This document shows, one piece after another, positions 51,570 to 59,640 of a stretch of 64,000 nt of DNA. The number at the start of each line of letters is the position of its first letter. The stretch's first letter is position 1. Under the pieces are notes generated by a model, which saw only the letters and a program-made list of their open reading frames with translations, made no database searches and was not told the origin of the DNA. The position numbers and the translations under genes are program-made. The stretch spans positions 186,001-250,000 of the forward strand of contig JBGSSF010000023.1 in NCBI GenBank assembly GCA_041737175.1, read 5' to 3'. The DNA is from UBA5072 sp041737175 (GTDB lineage: Bacteria > Bacteroidota > Bacteroidia > Bacteroidales > UBA10428).

Positions 51570-53219
51570 TTAATTCAACATCTTTGCCATATCCTCTTCT
51601 ACCGTTGTGATCCCCGAAATCCCAAAGTTCTTGACCAGGATGGCGACTACGTTGGGCGACAGGAATGCCGGGAGAGTCGGGCCCAGATGGATCTTTTTAA
51701 CCCCGATGTACAGCAACGCCAGCAATACAATGACCGCCTTCTGCTCGTACCAGGCGATGTTGTATTCGATGGGCAATTCGTTGATGTCATTCAGCTGAAA
51801 AATCTCTTTCAGCTTAAGAGCGATAACAGCCAGTGAATAGGAGTCATTGCACTGTCCGGCATCCAGAACACGCGGAATACCGTTGATATCTCCCAATGGA
51901 AGTTTGTTATACCTGTACTTGGCGCATCCGGCCGTAAGTATGATCGTATCCTCAGGCAACGCGGCAGCAAACTCGGTATAATAATCACGACTTTTCATCC
52001 TGCCGTCACAACCGGCCATGACAAAGAACTTTTTGATCTTGCCTGTTTTTACCGCTTCAACCACCTTATCTGCCAGGGCAAAAACCTGTGCATGGGCGAA
52101 ACCTCCGGTTATATGACCCTGTTCGATTTCACGGGGAGCCAAACTGCGCTTCGCGTGGGCAATGACTGTGCTGAAATCCTTATGGCCGTTTTTACGTTCT
52201 CCGATATGCGGAAAACCTTCAAATCCGGCCTCGCCGGTTGTATAAACCTTATCCCTATATGAAGCGTTGGGTAAAGGGGGTACTATGCAATTGGTAGTAA
52301 AGAGGATGGGACCATTGAACGATTCGAACTCCTCACGCTGTTTCCACCAGGAATTTCCATAATTGCCTGCAAAATTGCCGTATTTCTTAAAGAACGGATA
52401 ATAATGCGCCGGCAACATTTCACTGTGGGTATATACATCAATCCCTGCATCCTTTGTTTGTTCCAGAAGATCTTCCAAATCCCGGAGATCGTGCCCGCTG
52501 ATGAGAATTCCAGGATTTTTTCGCACACCGATATTGACCCTGGTGATCTCCGGATTTCCGTAACGACCCGTATTGGCCTTATCGAGCAGGGCCATTGCCT
52601 TTACACCGTAGAATCCTGTTTCCGTCACCATCTTGATAAGGTCATCGGCCGTCAATTCATCATTCACCGTAGCCGCCATGGCCCTGTGCATAAAGGCATA
52701 AATATCCGTATCTTCGTGACCCAGGTTAAAGGCGTGATCCGCATAGGCAGCCATTCCTTTCAGTCCGTAAATGATAAGGCTGCGTAACGACCGGATATCC
52801 TCATCCCGGGTGGACAATATGCCAATCAGGGCAGCCTGCACTTCAAATTCAGCGGTGCTGTTGGAAAACCAGGTGGCACATTCCGGAATTCTAACTGCAC
52901 CTGCGCCTCCGGAAGCCTTATGTTTGGCCTGCAACCTGCTCCTGAGCGCGAGCCCCGCTTTAATCCTTTCCACAAAGACAGCTTTATCAAAATTGGCATT
53001 GGTGATAGTAGAAAACAGGCCTCTCATGACAAAATGATCAGGCTCTTTTTCTTTATACCCCTTTGCCCTGAGATGCAGGGTATAAAAAGATATGCCTTTC
53101 ATAACATACAGCAGCAAGTCCTGAAGATTTGCCACATCATCGGCTTTACCGCATACTCCCTTGATCTGGCAGCCAACACCCTTGGCCGCCTCCTGACATT
53201 GATTGCAAAACATCGACAT
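51570..53219 (-). CDS. hcp: Hydroxylamine reductase / hybrid cluster protein (class I)
   Basis: This 549-residue iron-sulfur protein has the N-terminal motif C-x2-C-x8-C-x5-C (MSMFCNQCQEAAKGVGCQIK then GVCGK) of class I Hcp, as in strict anaerobes. Ligands of the hybrid cluster follow in the C-terminal part: TNCIVPP, AGCDGR, AGCAKYRYN and DAGQCNDSYSLAV. Hcp reduces NO to N2O and hydroxylamine to ammonia and can also act in protein S-nitrosylation. It follows a ferredoxin gene by 26 bp and precedes the cupin gene. Crp/Fnr-type control is indicated by the intergenic operator. ATG 53213 (MFCNQC) is an alternative start. Confidence 0.97.
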   Translation of the reverse strand: MSMFCNQCQEAAKGVGCQIKGVCGKADDVANLQDLLLYVMKGISFYTLHLRAKGYKEKEPDHFVMRGLFSTITNANFDKAVFVERIKAGLALRSRLQAKHKASGGAGAVRIPECATWFSNSTAEFEVQAALIGILSTRDEDIRSLRSLIIYGLKGMAAYADHAFNLGHEDTDIYAFMHRAMAATVNDELTADDLIKMVTETGFYGVKAMALLDKANTGRYGNPEITRVNIGVRKNPGILISGHDLRDLEDLLEQTKDAGIDVYTHSEMLPAHYYPFFKKYGNFAGNYGNSWWKQREEFESFNGPILFTTNCIVPPLPNASYRDKVYTTGEAGFEGFPHIGERKNGHKDFSTVIAHAKRSLAPREIEQGHITGGFAHAQVFALADKVVEAVKTGKIKKFFVMAGCDGRMKSRDYYTEFAAALPEDTIILTAGCAKYRYNKLPLGDINGIPRVLDAGQCNDSYSLAVIALKLKEIFQLNDINELPIEYNIAWYEQKAVIVLLALLYIGVKKIHLGPTLPAFLSPNVVAILVKNFGISGITTVEEDMAKMLN

Positions 53220-53245
53220 TATATTGGGTTTTAAAATTTAAAATA

Positions 53246-54034
53246 TTATTGCCATTCTTCTTTTACAATAGATCCTTCAATAGACACCACCATCAGTTTA
53301 ACCGGAACCTTTCGCTGTGCTGCAGAAACGGCCGATCTGACAATCTGCAGCAAGCCACCGCAACAGGGTACCGTCATGACCATCACGGTGATCGTGTTGA
53401 TGCCGGCGTGATCAATCATCGCTGTAATCTTGTTGACGTAAACATCGAGGTCGGAATCCAGCTTGGGACAAGCGATTGCCAAACTCTTACCCTTCAGGTG
53501 ACGCTGGTGAAAATCGGCCAGCGCATAAGCAGTGCAATCTGCTGCAATCAACACATCCGCATTCCGGTAATAAGGTGCCTGGGGATTGATCAGGTGAAGC
53601 TGCACCGGCCACTGCTTCAATTCCGACGGACTGGCATTTGCAGGAACCACATGATCATTTGCAATTACAGGAATTACTGCTCCTGCCGATACTTCTCCAT
53701 TATCTCCTTGTCTCCCCCTCTCCTTGTCTCCCCCTCTTTCTATTACCCTACTCCGGCTTCCCGGACAGCCACCACCATGCCCGTGCTGGTGACCATGAGA
53801 GACCATGATTTCCATGACCCTGGTTTCGTCGTATGCCTCCGCTTCCCGTCTTTCAATAGTTATGGCGCCCTGGGGGCAATGACCTATGCAGGCTCCAAGT
53901 CCATCACACATCAGGTCGCTGATCAGGCGAGCCTTACCATCAATGATCTGCAGAGCTCCCTCGTGACAACCCGGTACACATAATCCGCATCCATTGCAAA
54001 GACTGTCATCTATTTTTACCATTTCACGCACCAT
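53246..54034 (-). CDS. 4Fe-4S ferredoxin-domain protein of the hcp operon, with a repeat-derived insertion
   Basis: This 262-residue protein carries two 4Fe-4S clusters at the N-terminus (CNGCGLCVPGC and CDGLGACIGHC), then a His-rich linker SHGHQHGHGGGCPGS that may bind metal. The C-terminal domain of about 140 residues contains ADVLIAADCTAYALADFH and TVMVMTVPCCGGLLQ. Similar proteins sit beside hcp in many anaerobes and probably act as its electron donor, which is inference. The segment RSRVIERGGDKERGRQGDNG (about 97-116) is low in complexity and is encoded by a direct repeat; it lies in the linker between conserved parts. ATG 54022 (MVKIDD) is the more likely start. Confidence 0.9.
   Translation of the reverse strand: MVREMVKIDDSLCNGCGLCVPGCHEGALQIIDGKARLISDLMCDGLGACIGHCPQGAITIERREAEAYDETRVMEIMVSHGHQHGHGGGCPGSRSRVIERGGDKERGRQGDNGEVSAGAVIPVIANDHVVPANASPSELKQWPVQLHLINPQAPYYRNADVLIAADCTAYALADFHQRHLKGKSLAIACPKLDSDLDVYVNKITAMIDHAGINTITVMVMTVPCCGGLLQIVRSAVSAAQRKVPVKLMVVSIEGSIVKEEWQ
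53703..53734. repeat. Two tandem copies of a 16-bp C/T-rich repeat inside the ferredoxin gene
   Basis: TCTCCTTGTCTCCCCC occurs twice in perfect tandem. Because 16 is not a multiple of three, the two copies are read in different frames, which shows repeat origin rather than protein-level duplication. The gene stays open. Confidence 0.9.
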
Positions 54035-54070
54035 ATTATCATTTTTAAAGTTTTGCTTCGTAATTTTGAT

Positions 54071-54078
54071 ACAAAAAT
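54071..54078 (-). promoter_or_regulatory. -7 box of the ferredoxin-hcp-cupin operon
   Basis: The minus strand reads TATTTTTG, about 40 bp upstream of the first gene. The usual -33 TTTG is missing; instead, the Crp/Fnr-type palindrome sits just upstream, centred about 41 bp before the expected transcription start. This suggests an activator-dependent promoter. Confidence 0.65.
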
Positions 54079-54099
54079 AAGATACCGGAATCCGAAATT

Positions 54100-54115
54100 A
54101 TGTATCATATGTTAC
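54100..54115. promoter_or_regulatory. Crp/Fnr-family operator between hcp operon and its regulator
   Basis: TGTATCATATGTTACA is a 16-bp palindrome with 7 of 8 base pairs symmetric (outer TGTA/TACA, inner CATATG). It resembles Crp/Fnr/HcpR-type sites. It lies 14 bp before the regulator ATG, so it could also repress or tune the regulator gene itself. Confidence 0.75.
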
Positions 54116-54129
54116 AATTTTGATTTTTT

Positions 54130-54810
54130 ATGGAAATCCCTTTTGCACAGCTTGCAGGTACCAATATCTTTCGGGGTCTCAGTGTGGAAGACATTGCCGA
54201 ATTATTTGATGGTAAGCCTTTCCGGATCAAGGAATATTCACGCGATGAGTATATTGCATTCAGTCATGATGTTTGCCATGATATGCTTTTTATTGTGAAA
54301 GGATCTGTCAGAGGTGAAATGACGGACTTCTCGGGTAAAAAATTGAAGATTGAGGATATCCTTGCTCCCCGGCCCCTGGCTGCTGCCTTTATTTTCGGAA
54401 AGGAAAACCGGTACCCGGTCGACATCATCGCCAATGAACAGGTAACCATCCTTACCATACCCCGTGACGTGCTGATTTATATCCTTCAGCACAGCCAGGT
54501 CGTTCTGCAGAATTACCTCAATGCCATCTCCAGCCGTACGCAATTTCTTTCGAACAAGATCAGGTTCCTGTCCTTTAAAACCATTCGGGAAAAGATAGCC
54601 AATTATGTGCTGAACCAAACCCAAAGAGATAGCAACACGCTTATGCTCAATCAATCACAATCTGAGCTCGCCGACCTTTTTGGCGTTACCAGGCCATCAC
54701 TGGCGCGCACACTGGCCGAGATGGAAGATGAGGGCCTTTTGCGCGTTGAAAGAAGAGAAATTACAATACTCGATAAAGAAAAATTGAATAAATTGCTGAA
54801 TAAATTTTGA
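54130..54810 (+). CDS. Crp/Fnr-family transcriptional regulator (HcpR-like)
   Basis: This 226-residue protein has an N-terminal cyclic-nucleotide-binding-type beta-barrel (about 15-120), a dimer helix (about 120-150) and a winged-helix DNA-binding domain with NQSQSELADLFGVTRPSLAR as helix-turn-helix. It lacks the N-terminal cysteine cluster of classical FNR, so if it senses NO or redox it would use another means such as haem, as known for HcpR. It is divergent from the ferredoxin-hcp operon, the usual genomic position for HcpR. The palindrome 54100-54115 is its likely site. The regulatory link is inference from context. Confidence 0.88.
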   Translation: MEIPFAQLAGTNIFRGLSVEDIAELFDGKPFRIKEYSRDEYIAFSHDVCHDMLFIVKGSVRGEMTDFSGKKLKIEDILAPRPLAAAFIFGKENRYPVDIIANEQVTILTIPRDVLIYILQHSQVVLQNYLNAISSRTQFLSNKIRFLSFKTIREKIANYVLNQTQRDSNTLMLNQSQSELADLFGVTRPSLARTLAEMEDEGLLRVERREITILDKEKLNKLLNKF

Positions 54811-54814
54811 AACC

Positions 54815-55144
54815 ATGCAAAACCTTATCTTAACAACAACCCCCAACATCGAAGAGAAAAAGATCACCCAGTATTTTGGCCTGGTCACCGGTGAAGCCAT
54901 CATTGGCGCCAATATTTTCAGGGACATTTTCGCAGGGATACGCGATATTGTCGGTGGACGCTCCGGCTCCTACGAGGAAGTCCTTCGGGAAGCCAAAGAA
55001 AATGCCCTCAGCGAAATGACAGAAAATGCAAGACGTTTGGGCGCCAACGCTGTCATCGGAATCGACCTGGATTATGAAGCCATTGGAACCAACGGTAGCA
55101 TGCTGATGGTCACTTCAAGCGGAACAGCTGTACTTGTGGAATAA
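54815..55144 (+). CDS. YbjQ/UPF0145-family protein
   Basis: This 109-residue protein is of the heavy-metal-binding-domain (YbjQ) family. The hallmarks are LVTGEAIIGANIFRDIFAGI, then IVGGRSGSYE and a C-terminal ANAVIGIDLDYEAIG. The fold forms pentameric rings in relatives; function is unknown. It begins 4 bp after the regulator stop, and its own stop overlaps the start of the glycosylase gene (TAATGA arrangement), so the three are probably one transcript. Confidence 0.92.
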   Translation: MQNLILTTTPNIEEKKITQYFGLVTGEAIIGANIFRDIFAGIRDIVGGRSGSYEEVLREAKENALSEMTENARRLGANAVIGIDLDYEAIGTNGSMLMVTSSGTAVLVE

Positions 55145-55722
55145 TGAACGGCAGCACTGAAATGGTCCGTTGCGAATGGGCCAACACGCATCCTTTGCTT
55201 ACGGAGTATCACGACCGGGAGTGGGGTGTGCCATTGCATGATGAGAACAGGGTGTTTGAGATGTTCTCCCTCGATTGCTTTCAGGCCGGTCTGAGCTGGC
55301 TGACCATATTGAAAAAACGGAACGCTTTTCTCCAGGCGTTTGACGGTTTCATTATCGACCAGGTGGCAACATTTACAGATCAGAAAATCGGGGAATTATT
55401 GGTAAATCAGGGTATCGTCCGGAACAGGCTGAAAATTCCGGCCGTAATTCATAATGCCTTCCTGGCGCAGGAAATGCGGAATGAATTCGGCACTTTCGCC
55501 AATTATATATGGAGTTTCAGCGATGGAAAAGTGATCCGTAACGCCTGGGAAAACCAGCGTGATATTCCGGCCTCTTCAGCGGTATCCGATAAGATGAGCC
55601 GGGATATGATCAAAAGAGGTTTTAAATTCTCAGGATCCACCATCTGCTATGCGTTTATGCAATCCATAGGAATGGTGAATGATCACCTGGTGAGTTGCTT
55701 CAGATATGAAAAGCTGGCTTAG
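55144..55722 (+). CDS. tag: DNA-3-methyladenine glycosylase I
   Basis: This 192-residue helix-hairpin-helix glycosylase removes 3-methyladenine from alkylated DNA. The zinc-site residues are visible: Cys in VRCEWAN, His in YHDREWGVP, and the His and Cys in the C-terminal DHLVSCFR. The segment FEMFSLDCFQAGLSWLTILK is the family core. It overlaps the stop of the YbjQ-like gene. No signal for alkylation-specific control is visible. Confidence 0.95.
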   Translation: MNGSTEMVRCEWANTHPLLTEYHDREWGVPLHDENRVFEMFSLDCFQAGLSWLTILKKRNAFLQAFDGFIIDQVATFTDQKIGELLVNQGIVRNRLKIPAVIHNAFLAQEMRNEFGTFANYIWSFSDGKVIRNAWENQRDIPASSAVSDKMSRDMIKRGFKFSGSTICYAFMQSIGMVNDHLVSCFRYEKLA

Positions 55723-55961
55723 ATCAACCCGGCCTTTTTCATTTCAGCAATAATCTCGTCCACGGTTTTGGAAGAATTCGGCAGAATATTAGGAGGACAT
55801 TTCCCGGCAAGTGCGGCTACCTGGAAACGCCGGCATCGCTTACGACCCTCTTCTCCGGCTTCACAATACTGTCTTTTATATACTTCTGTATATTCTGTTC
55901 CTTTCAATATACCGTTAAATATCGGGCACCCAGGAGTTTTTGGACATAGGTTTGCTTCCAT
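55719..55961 (-). CDS. Small cysteine-containing protein of unknown function
   Basis: This 80-residue protein has five Cys (CPKTPGC near 6-12, then YC, RC and KC), a pattern that might hold an iron-sulfur cluster or zinc. Similar small proteins occur beside metabolic genes in Bacteroidota, but I know no named family with certainty. The C-terminus TVDEIIAEMKKAGLI is helical. Its stop overlaps the convergent tag gene by 4 bp. Its reading frame and amino-acid make-up look real. Function unknown. Confidence 0.7.
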   Translation of the reverse strand: MEANLCPKTPGCPIFNGILKGTEYTEVYKRQYCEAGEEGRKRCRRFQVAALAGKCPPNILPNSSKTVDEIIAEMKKAGLI

Positions 55962-56035
55962 AAGTTGATTGTTAAAATATTACACTTTAATACCAGCGTA
56001 TACTGCAATTCAGGAAAAAGGTTTCGTAATCAGGA

Positions 56036-56689
56036 TCACTTTTCAGCCTGGTCACAAACCCTTATCATCTGCAGTGTTTCTGATTTGCCCCAGGAGGGAT
56101 AATAAGGAAGTATGGTTTTAAATGTAAGATATTTATCTTTTGCCATCAGGAATAATGGCAGCGCCCTTTTTGCCCCTCCGCCAAATGCGACCGGTGTATA
56201 ATACACATTATAACCCATTAACAGATAGGCTCTCGGGTTACCGGGATCGGCTGCAACAGACTTCTTTAAACTGGTACTGGCCTTCTGGGAAAGGGTCATC
56301 CCACGCAGCTGGGGATTTACCTGTAAACGTGCCTGGTAAAGGAAGGCCTGCAATACATGAATCTCGGGCTCGCCTGGTTTTATTTTAAACGCTTTATCGA
56401 TCCATTGCTGAGCTTTATCAATAATACTGTCTTTGGTGGTGGTTTCCCGGGCCTGGTAACCGGCGTGAATATAACTTAATGCCGTGTAATAGGAGGTCAG
56501 CCACTGACCAGTGTACTGCGTATCCTGCTGTTCGAAATAACGCGTGCACATGAAGTAATCTTCCAGGGTTTTTGCATTTTTCAACATTTGGATACCGGGA
56601 TTGTAAACCGATGAATCACCGGGGGATTGCGCGTGAAAGCTATTCACGGTAAAGATGAGGTGGATGGCAACCATGAGAATTGCTCTCAT
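56036..56689 (-). CDS. Secreted TPR-like protein
   Basis: This 217-residue protein has a signal peptide (about 1-20, ending FHAQS) and helical repeats resembling TPR motifs: ALSYIHAGYQARETT, WIDKAFKIKPGEPEIHVLQA and SLKKSVAADPGNPRAYLLMG. Near the C-terminus VAFGGGAKRALPLF is the same glycine-containing turn as in the TatT-like protein at 1365. It probably mediates protein contacts in the periplasm. It overlaps the end of lipA by 4 bp (ATGA), so it is translationally coupled to lipA. Partner unknown. Confidence 0.8.
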   Translation of the reverse strand: MRAILMVAIHLIFTVNSFHAQSPGDSSVYNPGIQMLKNAKTLEDYFMCTRYFEQQDTQYTGQWLTSYYTALSYIHAGYQARETTTKDSIIDKAQQWIDKAFKIKPGEPEIHVLQAFLYQARLQVNPQLRGMTLSQKASTSLKKSVAADPGNPRAYLLMGYNVYYTPVAFGGGAKRALPLFLMAKDKYLTFKTILPYYPSWGKSETLQMIRVCDQAEK

Positions 56690-57546
56690 ACGATGTGGTT
56701 TTCAGCATGGTAAGATGACCGAACCAGGGGACTGCTTTCCACAACCGCAAATCCCTTTTTTAGGCCAGCCTCACGGTATCTTTCAAATTGATCCGGATGA
56801 ATATAGGAATATACCGGCATATGCTCCAGGGTAGGTTGCAGGTATTGTCCGATTGTCATTACCTTAACTCCGACGGCCAGCAAATCATCCATGGTTTGCA
56901 GCACTTCTTCCCCGGTTTCACCCAGGCCCAGCATGATCCCTGATTTGGCGGTGATACCTGAACCGGCAATTATTCCGAGAACATCCAGACTGATTCTATA
57001 GCGTGCCTTGCTTCTTATCTGGCGGCTCAACCGCTCAACGGTCTCCAGATTATGTGAAATGACTTCCGGCTTCTCTGCAATGATCCTCTGAACCAGGTCA
57101 GCCCTCCCCTGAAAATCAGGGATCAACACCTCTATAGTGGTTTTGGGATTGAACTCCCGGACCTTTCGGATGGCTGCAGTCCATAGCCCGGCACCCAGAT
57201 CTTCGAGATCATCGCGGTCCACCGAAGTAATCACGCAATGTTTCACGCCCATGCTTTTCATCGATTCCGCAAGTCTTTCGGGTTCCTGCCAGTCAACCGG
57301 CAAGGGTCTTCCGGTGGGCACCGAGCAGAATTTGCACCGTCGGGTGCAAATGTTCCCGAGAATCATAAAGGTCGCAGTTCCATGATTCCAGCATTCGCCG
57401 ATGTTGGGACAATTGCCGCTGGTACATATGGTATTTAAATTCTGCCGCAGAACGAGGTTCTTCACCCGGGAGTAGTTCTCGCCGTTGGCACGTTTCATCT
57501 TCATCCAGTGCGGAAGACGGAGGCGGGTTGTAACGCTGCTTTCCAA
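56686..57546 (-). CDS. lipA: Lipoyl synthase
   Basis: This radical-SAM enzyme inserts two sulfurs into octanoylated lipoyl domains. Two cluster motifs are present: the auxiliary site CTSGNCPNIGEC and the radical-SAM site CTRRCKFC. FMILGNIC and the C-terminal SSPLVRSSYHAE (with the conserved RSSY) complete it. I prefer a TTG start at 57546, because an ATG at 57630 would overlap the upstream nucleoside hydrolase gene by 61 bp and add a non-family stretch. The conserved region LRLPHWMKMK begins just after the TTG. The first internal ATG would remove part of it. Confidence 0.93.
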   Translation of the reverse strand: MESSVTTRLRLPHWMKMKRANGENYSRVKNLVLRQNLNTICTSGNCPNIGECWNHGTATFMILGNICTRRCKFCSVPTGRPLPVDWQEPERLAESMKSMGVKHCVITSVDRDDLEDLGAGLWTAAIRKVREFNPKTTIEVLIPDFQGRADLVQRIIAEKPEVISHNLETVERLSRQIRSKARYRISLDVLGIIAGSGITAKSGIMLGLGETGEEVLQTMDDLLAVGVKVMTIGQYLQPTLEHMPVYSYIHPDQFERYREAGLKKGFAVVESSPLVRSSYHAENHIV

Positions 57547-57569
57547 GTGATTTTTTTTTAAAGATAAAT

Positions 57570-58628
57570 TTAATTGGCGGCTGTTAAAAGCAAAAGCGAA
57601 TCCAATAAAACCTGATTGCCTTTTAAACATATCCTGACATTCGGAGTGCCTGAATCCAGCGTGATAATCTGTCCCGCAATTTCATCAGAGCCTTCCAGTA
57701 TTTTCACGTGACAATCCTGCCATTCCGTGACAATTTCGGGATGGTGAAAGACCATGCCAGCCACAACATCCCAAATAGGGGCTTCCTTCGTTAATGTGTC
57801 CGCCTTTTCATTTGTAACATACGAGTCCAACCAGCTTCCCATCAGTGAGGTCATTGATTTGCCGATAATACCCCTGGATTGATGTTTATAGCTCTCATAA
57901 AGATCTGCTGTTAGTACAAGAGGATCAATACCGTGAAGCGCGGTAGCATCGAGGGGGACAAGCCTGACCGGCGCACCTGAGCTGAAAACAATGGCTGCCG
58001 CCCTGGCATCTACCCAAAAGTTCCATCCTGATACCTGGTTTTTGATCCCGGGCCATTCCACAGCAATGCCGCCTTTAATGTTAACAGCCCCGTCTGACAC
58101 GTATATCTGACTGATGTTCCTTACCAGCTCAGGCCTGCTGACCATGACATGCGCAATATTGGTCATGGGACCAAGCGCAAGGATGGTGATGTCGTTTTTA
58201 TAGGTATCGATAAGCTGAGCGATCATCTCTGGTGCAGGTATATCGGAAGGCTTCAAGGAACCATCCGGGAGTTCAAGCCCGAAAGGCCTTTCAACCGGAG
58301 GTTGCCAAACCAGGGGGAAAGCATTGTCGCCTTCAAGAGGTTGTGATATTCCTTTCGCAACCGGGATTTCAGAATGACCCGTCAAACTGAGCAGTCTGAG
58401 CACAATTTCAGCTCCTGAATCCACGCCGGACACCCCGTTTGCGATGGTAATGGCCCTGATATTGATATCGGGACAGCCCAGGAAATACAGGATGGTCATG
58501 ATATCATCCACCGAGGTGTCAACATCGAGGATGACATTGCGCTGGATTTCTTTATCATGTAGCTGTTTGCAGCCGGGTGTAAGGAACAGAAAAACAATTA
58601 CAGGGAGGTATAGGATATACTTCTTCAT
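57570..58628 (-). CDS. Nucleoside hydrolase lipoprotein
   Basis: This 352-residue protein has lipobox TPGC (Cys20), followed by the nucleoside hydrolase fold. The calcium-binding signature is DVDTSVDD, a variant of DTDPGxDD that keeps the Asp residues. NITILALGPMTNIAHV-like DITILALGPMTNIA and the C-terminal PIWDVVAGMVFHHPE are typical. It would cleave nucleosides or related N-glycosides in the periplasm; the substrate cannot be seen. tRNA-Leu(CAA) lies directly upstream on the same strand, and lipA downstream. Confidence 0.88.
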   Translation of the reverse strand: MKKYILYLPVIVFLFLTPGCKQLHDKEIQRNVILDVDTSVDDIMTILYFLGCPDINIRAITIANGVSGVDSGAEIVLRLLSLTGHSEIPVAKGISQPLEGDNAFPLVWQPPVERPFGLELPDGSLKPSDIPAPEMIAQLIDTYKNDITILALGPMTNIAHVMVSRPELVRNISQIYVSDGAVNIKGGIAVEWPGIKNQVSGWNFWVDARAAAIVFSSGAPVRLVPLDATALHGIDPLVLTADLYESYKHQSRGIIGKSMTSLMGSWLDSYVTNEKADTLTKEAPIWDVVAGMVFHHPEIVTEWQDCHVKILEGSDEIAGQIITLDSGTPNVRICLKGNQVLLDSLLLLTAAN

Positions 58629-58657
58629 ATTTGCAATTTCATTTAACTTTTAAAAAG

Positions 58658-58741
58658 TACCCGGAGCCGGAATCGAACCGGCAAGGGAAGAATCCCACTG
58701 GTTTTTGAGACCAGCGCGTCTACCTATTCCGCCATCCGGGC
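58658..58741 (-). tRNA. tRNA-Leu (anticodon CAA)
   Basis: This is a class II tRNA with acceptor GCCCGGA / TCCGGGT, anticodon stem TGGT-CTCAAAA-ACCA giving anticodon CAA, long variable arm and GGTTCGATTCC T-arm. No CCA is encoded after the discriminator A. The first base pair is G-T. Confidence 0.95.
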
Positions 58742-58743
58742 GA

Positions 58744-58819
58744 CTGAGTGTGAGTTTGAGTGTGGGTGTGGGCGTGGGTGTGGTGGGCAAGGGTGTGGGT
58801 GGGCAAGGGTGTGGATGGG
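58744..58819 (+). repeat. G-rich simple repeat upstream of tRNA-Leu
   Basis: Repeated GGGTGT, GGGCGT and GGGCAA units, with two copies of GGGCAAGGGTGTGG in tandem-like arrangement. Many G3 runs separated by 1-6 bases make it a candidate G-quadruplex on the plus strand, immediately 5' of the minus-strand tRNA gene. Confidence 0.85.
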
Positions 58820-58868
58820 ATTGCGAAGATAAATAATAGTTTTAGTAAACGCAAAATATTAGCACGTT

Positions 58869-59531
58869 TCAGCTTCTTTTCTTAATAAGCCTGAATGACC
58901 AATACATCATACTCAGGAAGATGAACATGAACAACGTCATTCCCCAGGTTCCTTTATGATGAAAAGGATTCAGAATCCTGTCACTTATATCATAGAATAT
59001 ATTAAATGGCTCTTTGATAATGTCCCAGCTATTCCACCTCAGGTATCTCCCCATGTACACGCCAAAACTTCCCAGAAAAAGCAGACCAAAAGATACCAAT
59101 GGCATAAGATCCCTTTTGATCCATTGACCGATGATTTTTTCAATATCCCAGAGACTCATAAAACCAAACAAAAGCCCGACCCAGGCAAAAGATAGTATTA
59201 GCATAAGGTCAAACCATTTGGGCATCGTTGTATCCAGCTGCAAATGAAACAGGTCCGTAAGAATATATAATGCATTCGGGAAAAACAACAACCAGGAGAA
59301 CACCAATGCCAGCAATGCAGGTATGTTCTTTTGAAATTTGGGATAAATGATCAGAATGGTACTGAAAAGCCAGGGGAGGAATGCCAGAAAAAGATTCCAG
59401 TTCAGGTGCAGAAAAACTTTTGTATCCGTATAGACAAAGCGGAAAATTGAAAACGCGAAACACAATATACTTAATGATCCTAAAAACCTGGTTTCATTCA
59501 GCCTGTCGAAATCTTCTAATTGCCTGTACAT
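58869..59531 (-). CDS. DUF1361 family membrane protein
   Basis: This 220-residue protein has about six predicted membrane helices. The DUF1361 hallmarks are WLLFFPNALYILTDLFHL and the segment YMGRYLRWNSWDI. Its function is unknown; it occurs widely in Bacteroidota and Cyanobacteria. It stands alone between tRNA-Leu and the nrdJ leader. The N-terminal 15 residues before the first helix are polar. Confidence 0.88.
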   Translation of the reverse strand: MYRQLEDFDRLNETRFLGSLSILCFAFSIFRFVYTDTKVFLHLNWNLFLAFLPWLFSTILIIYPKFQKNIPALLALVFSWLLFFPNALYILTDLFHLQLDTTMPKWFDLMLILSFAWVGLLFGFMSLWDIEKIIGQWIKRDLMPLVSFGLLFLGSFGVYMGRYLRWNSWDIIKEPFNIFYDISDRILNPFHHKGTWGMTLFMFIFLSMMYWSFRLIKKRS

Positions 59532-59632
59532 TTTTATATCTCCTGCGAATGATATGTAACTATTGGTAATCTTAGGATATAAATATAGCGGATTTTTCCA
59601 CCGGTTTTCTTACAAAAAACTCCGTTTCATAG

Positions 59633-59640
59633 TAACTTTG
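59633..59640 (+). promoter_or_regulatory. -7 promoter box, possible nrdJ promoter
   Basis: TAACTTTG fits TAnnTTTG. If used, it gives a leader of about 390 nt before nrdJ. No -33 TTTG is seen at 19 bp (TTAC instead). Confidence 0.4.

Noticed and set aside
53246..53983. A 244-residue open frame on the plus strand opposite the ferredoxin gene
   Set aside because: It is antisense to a gene with clear 4Fe-4S motifs and has no recognisable domain; it is a shadow of the real gene.
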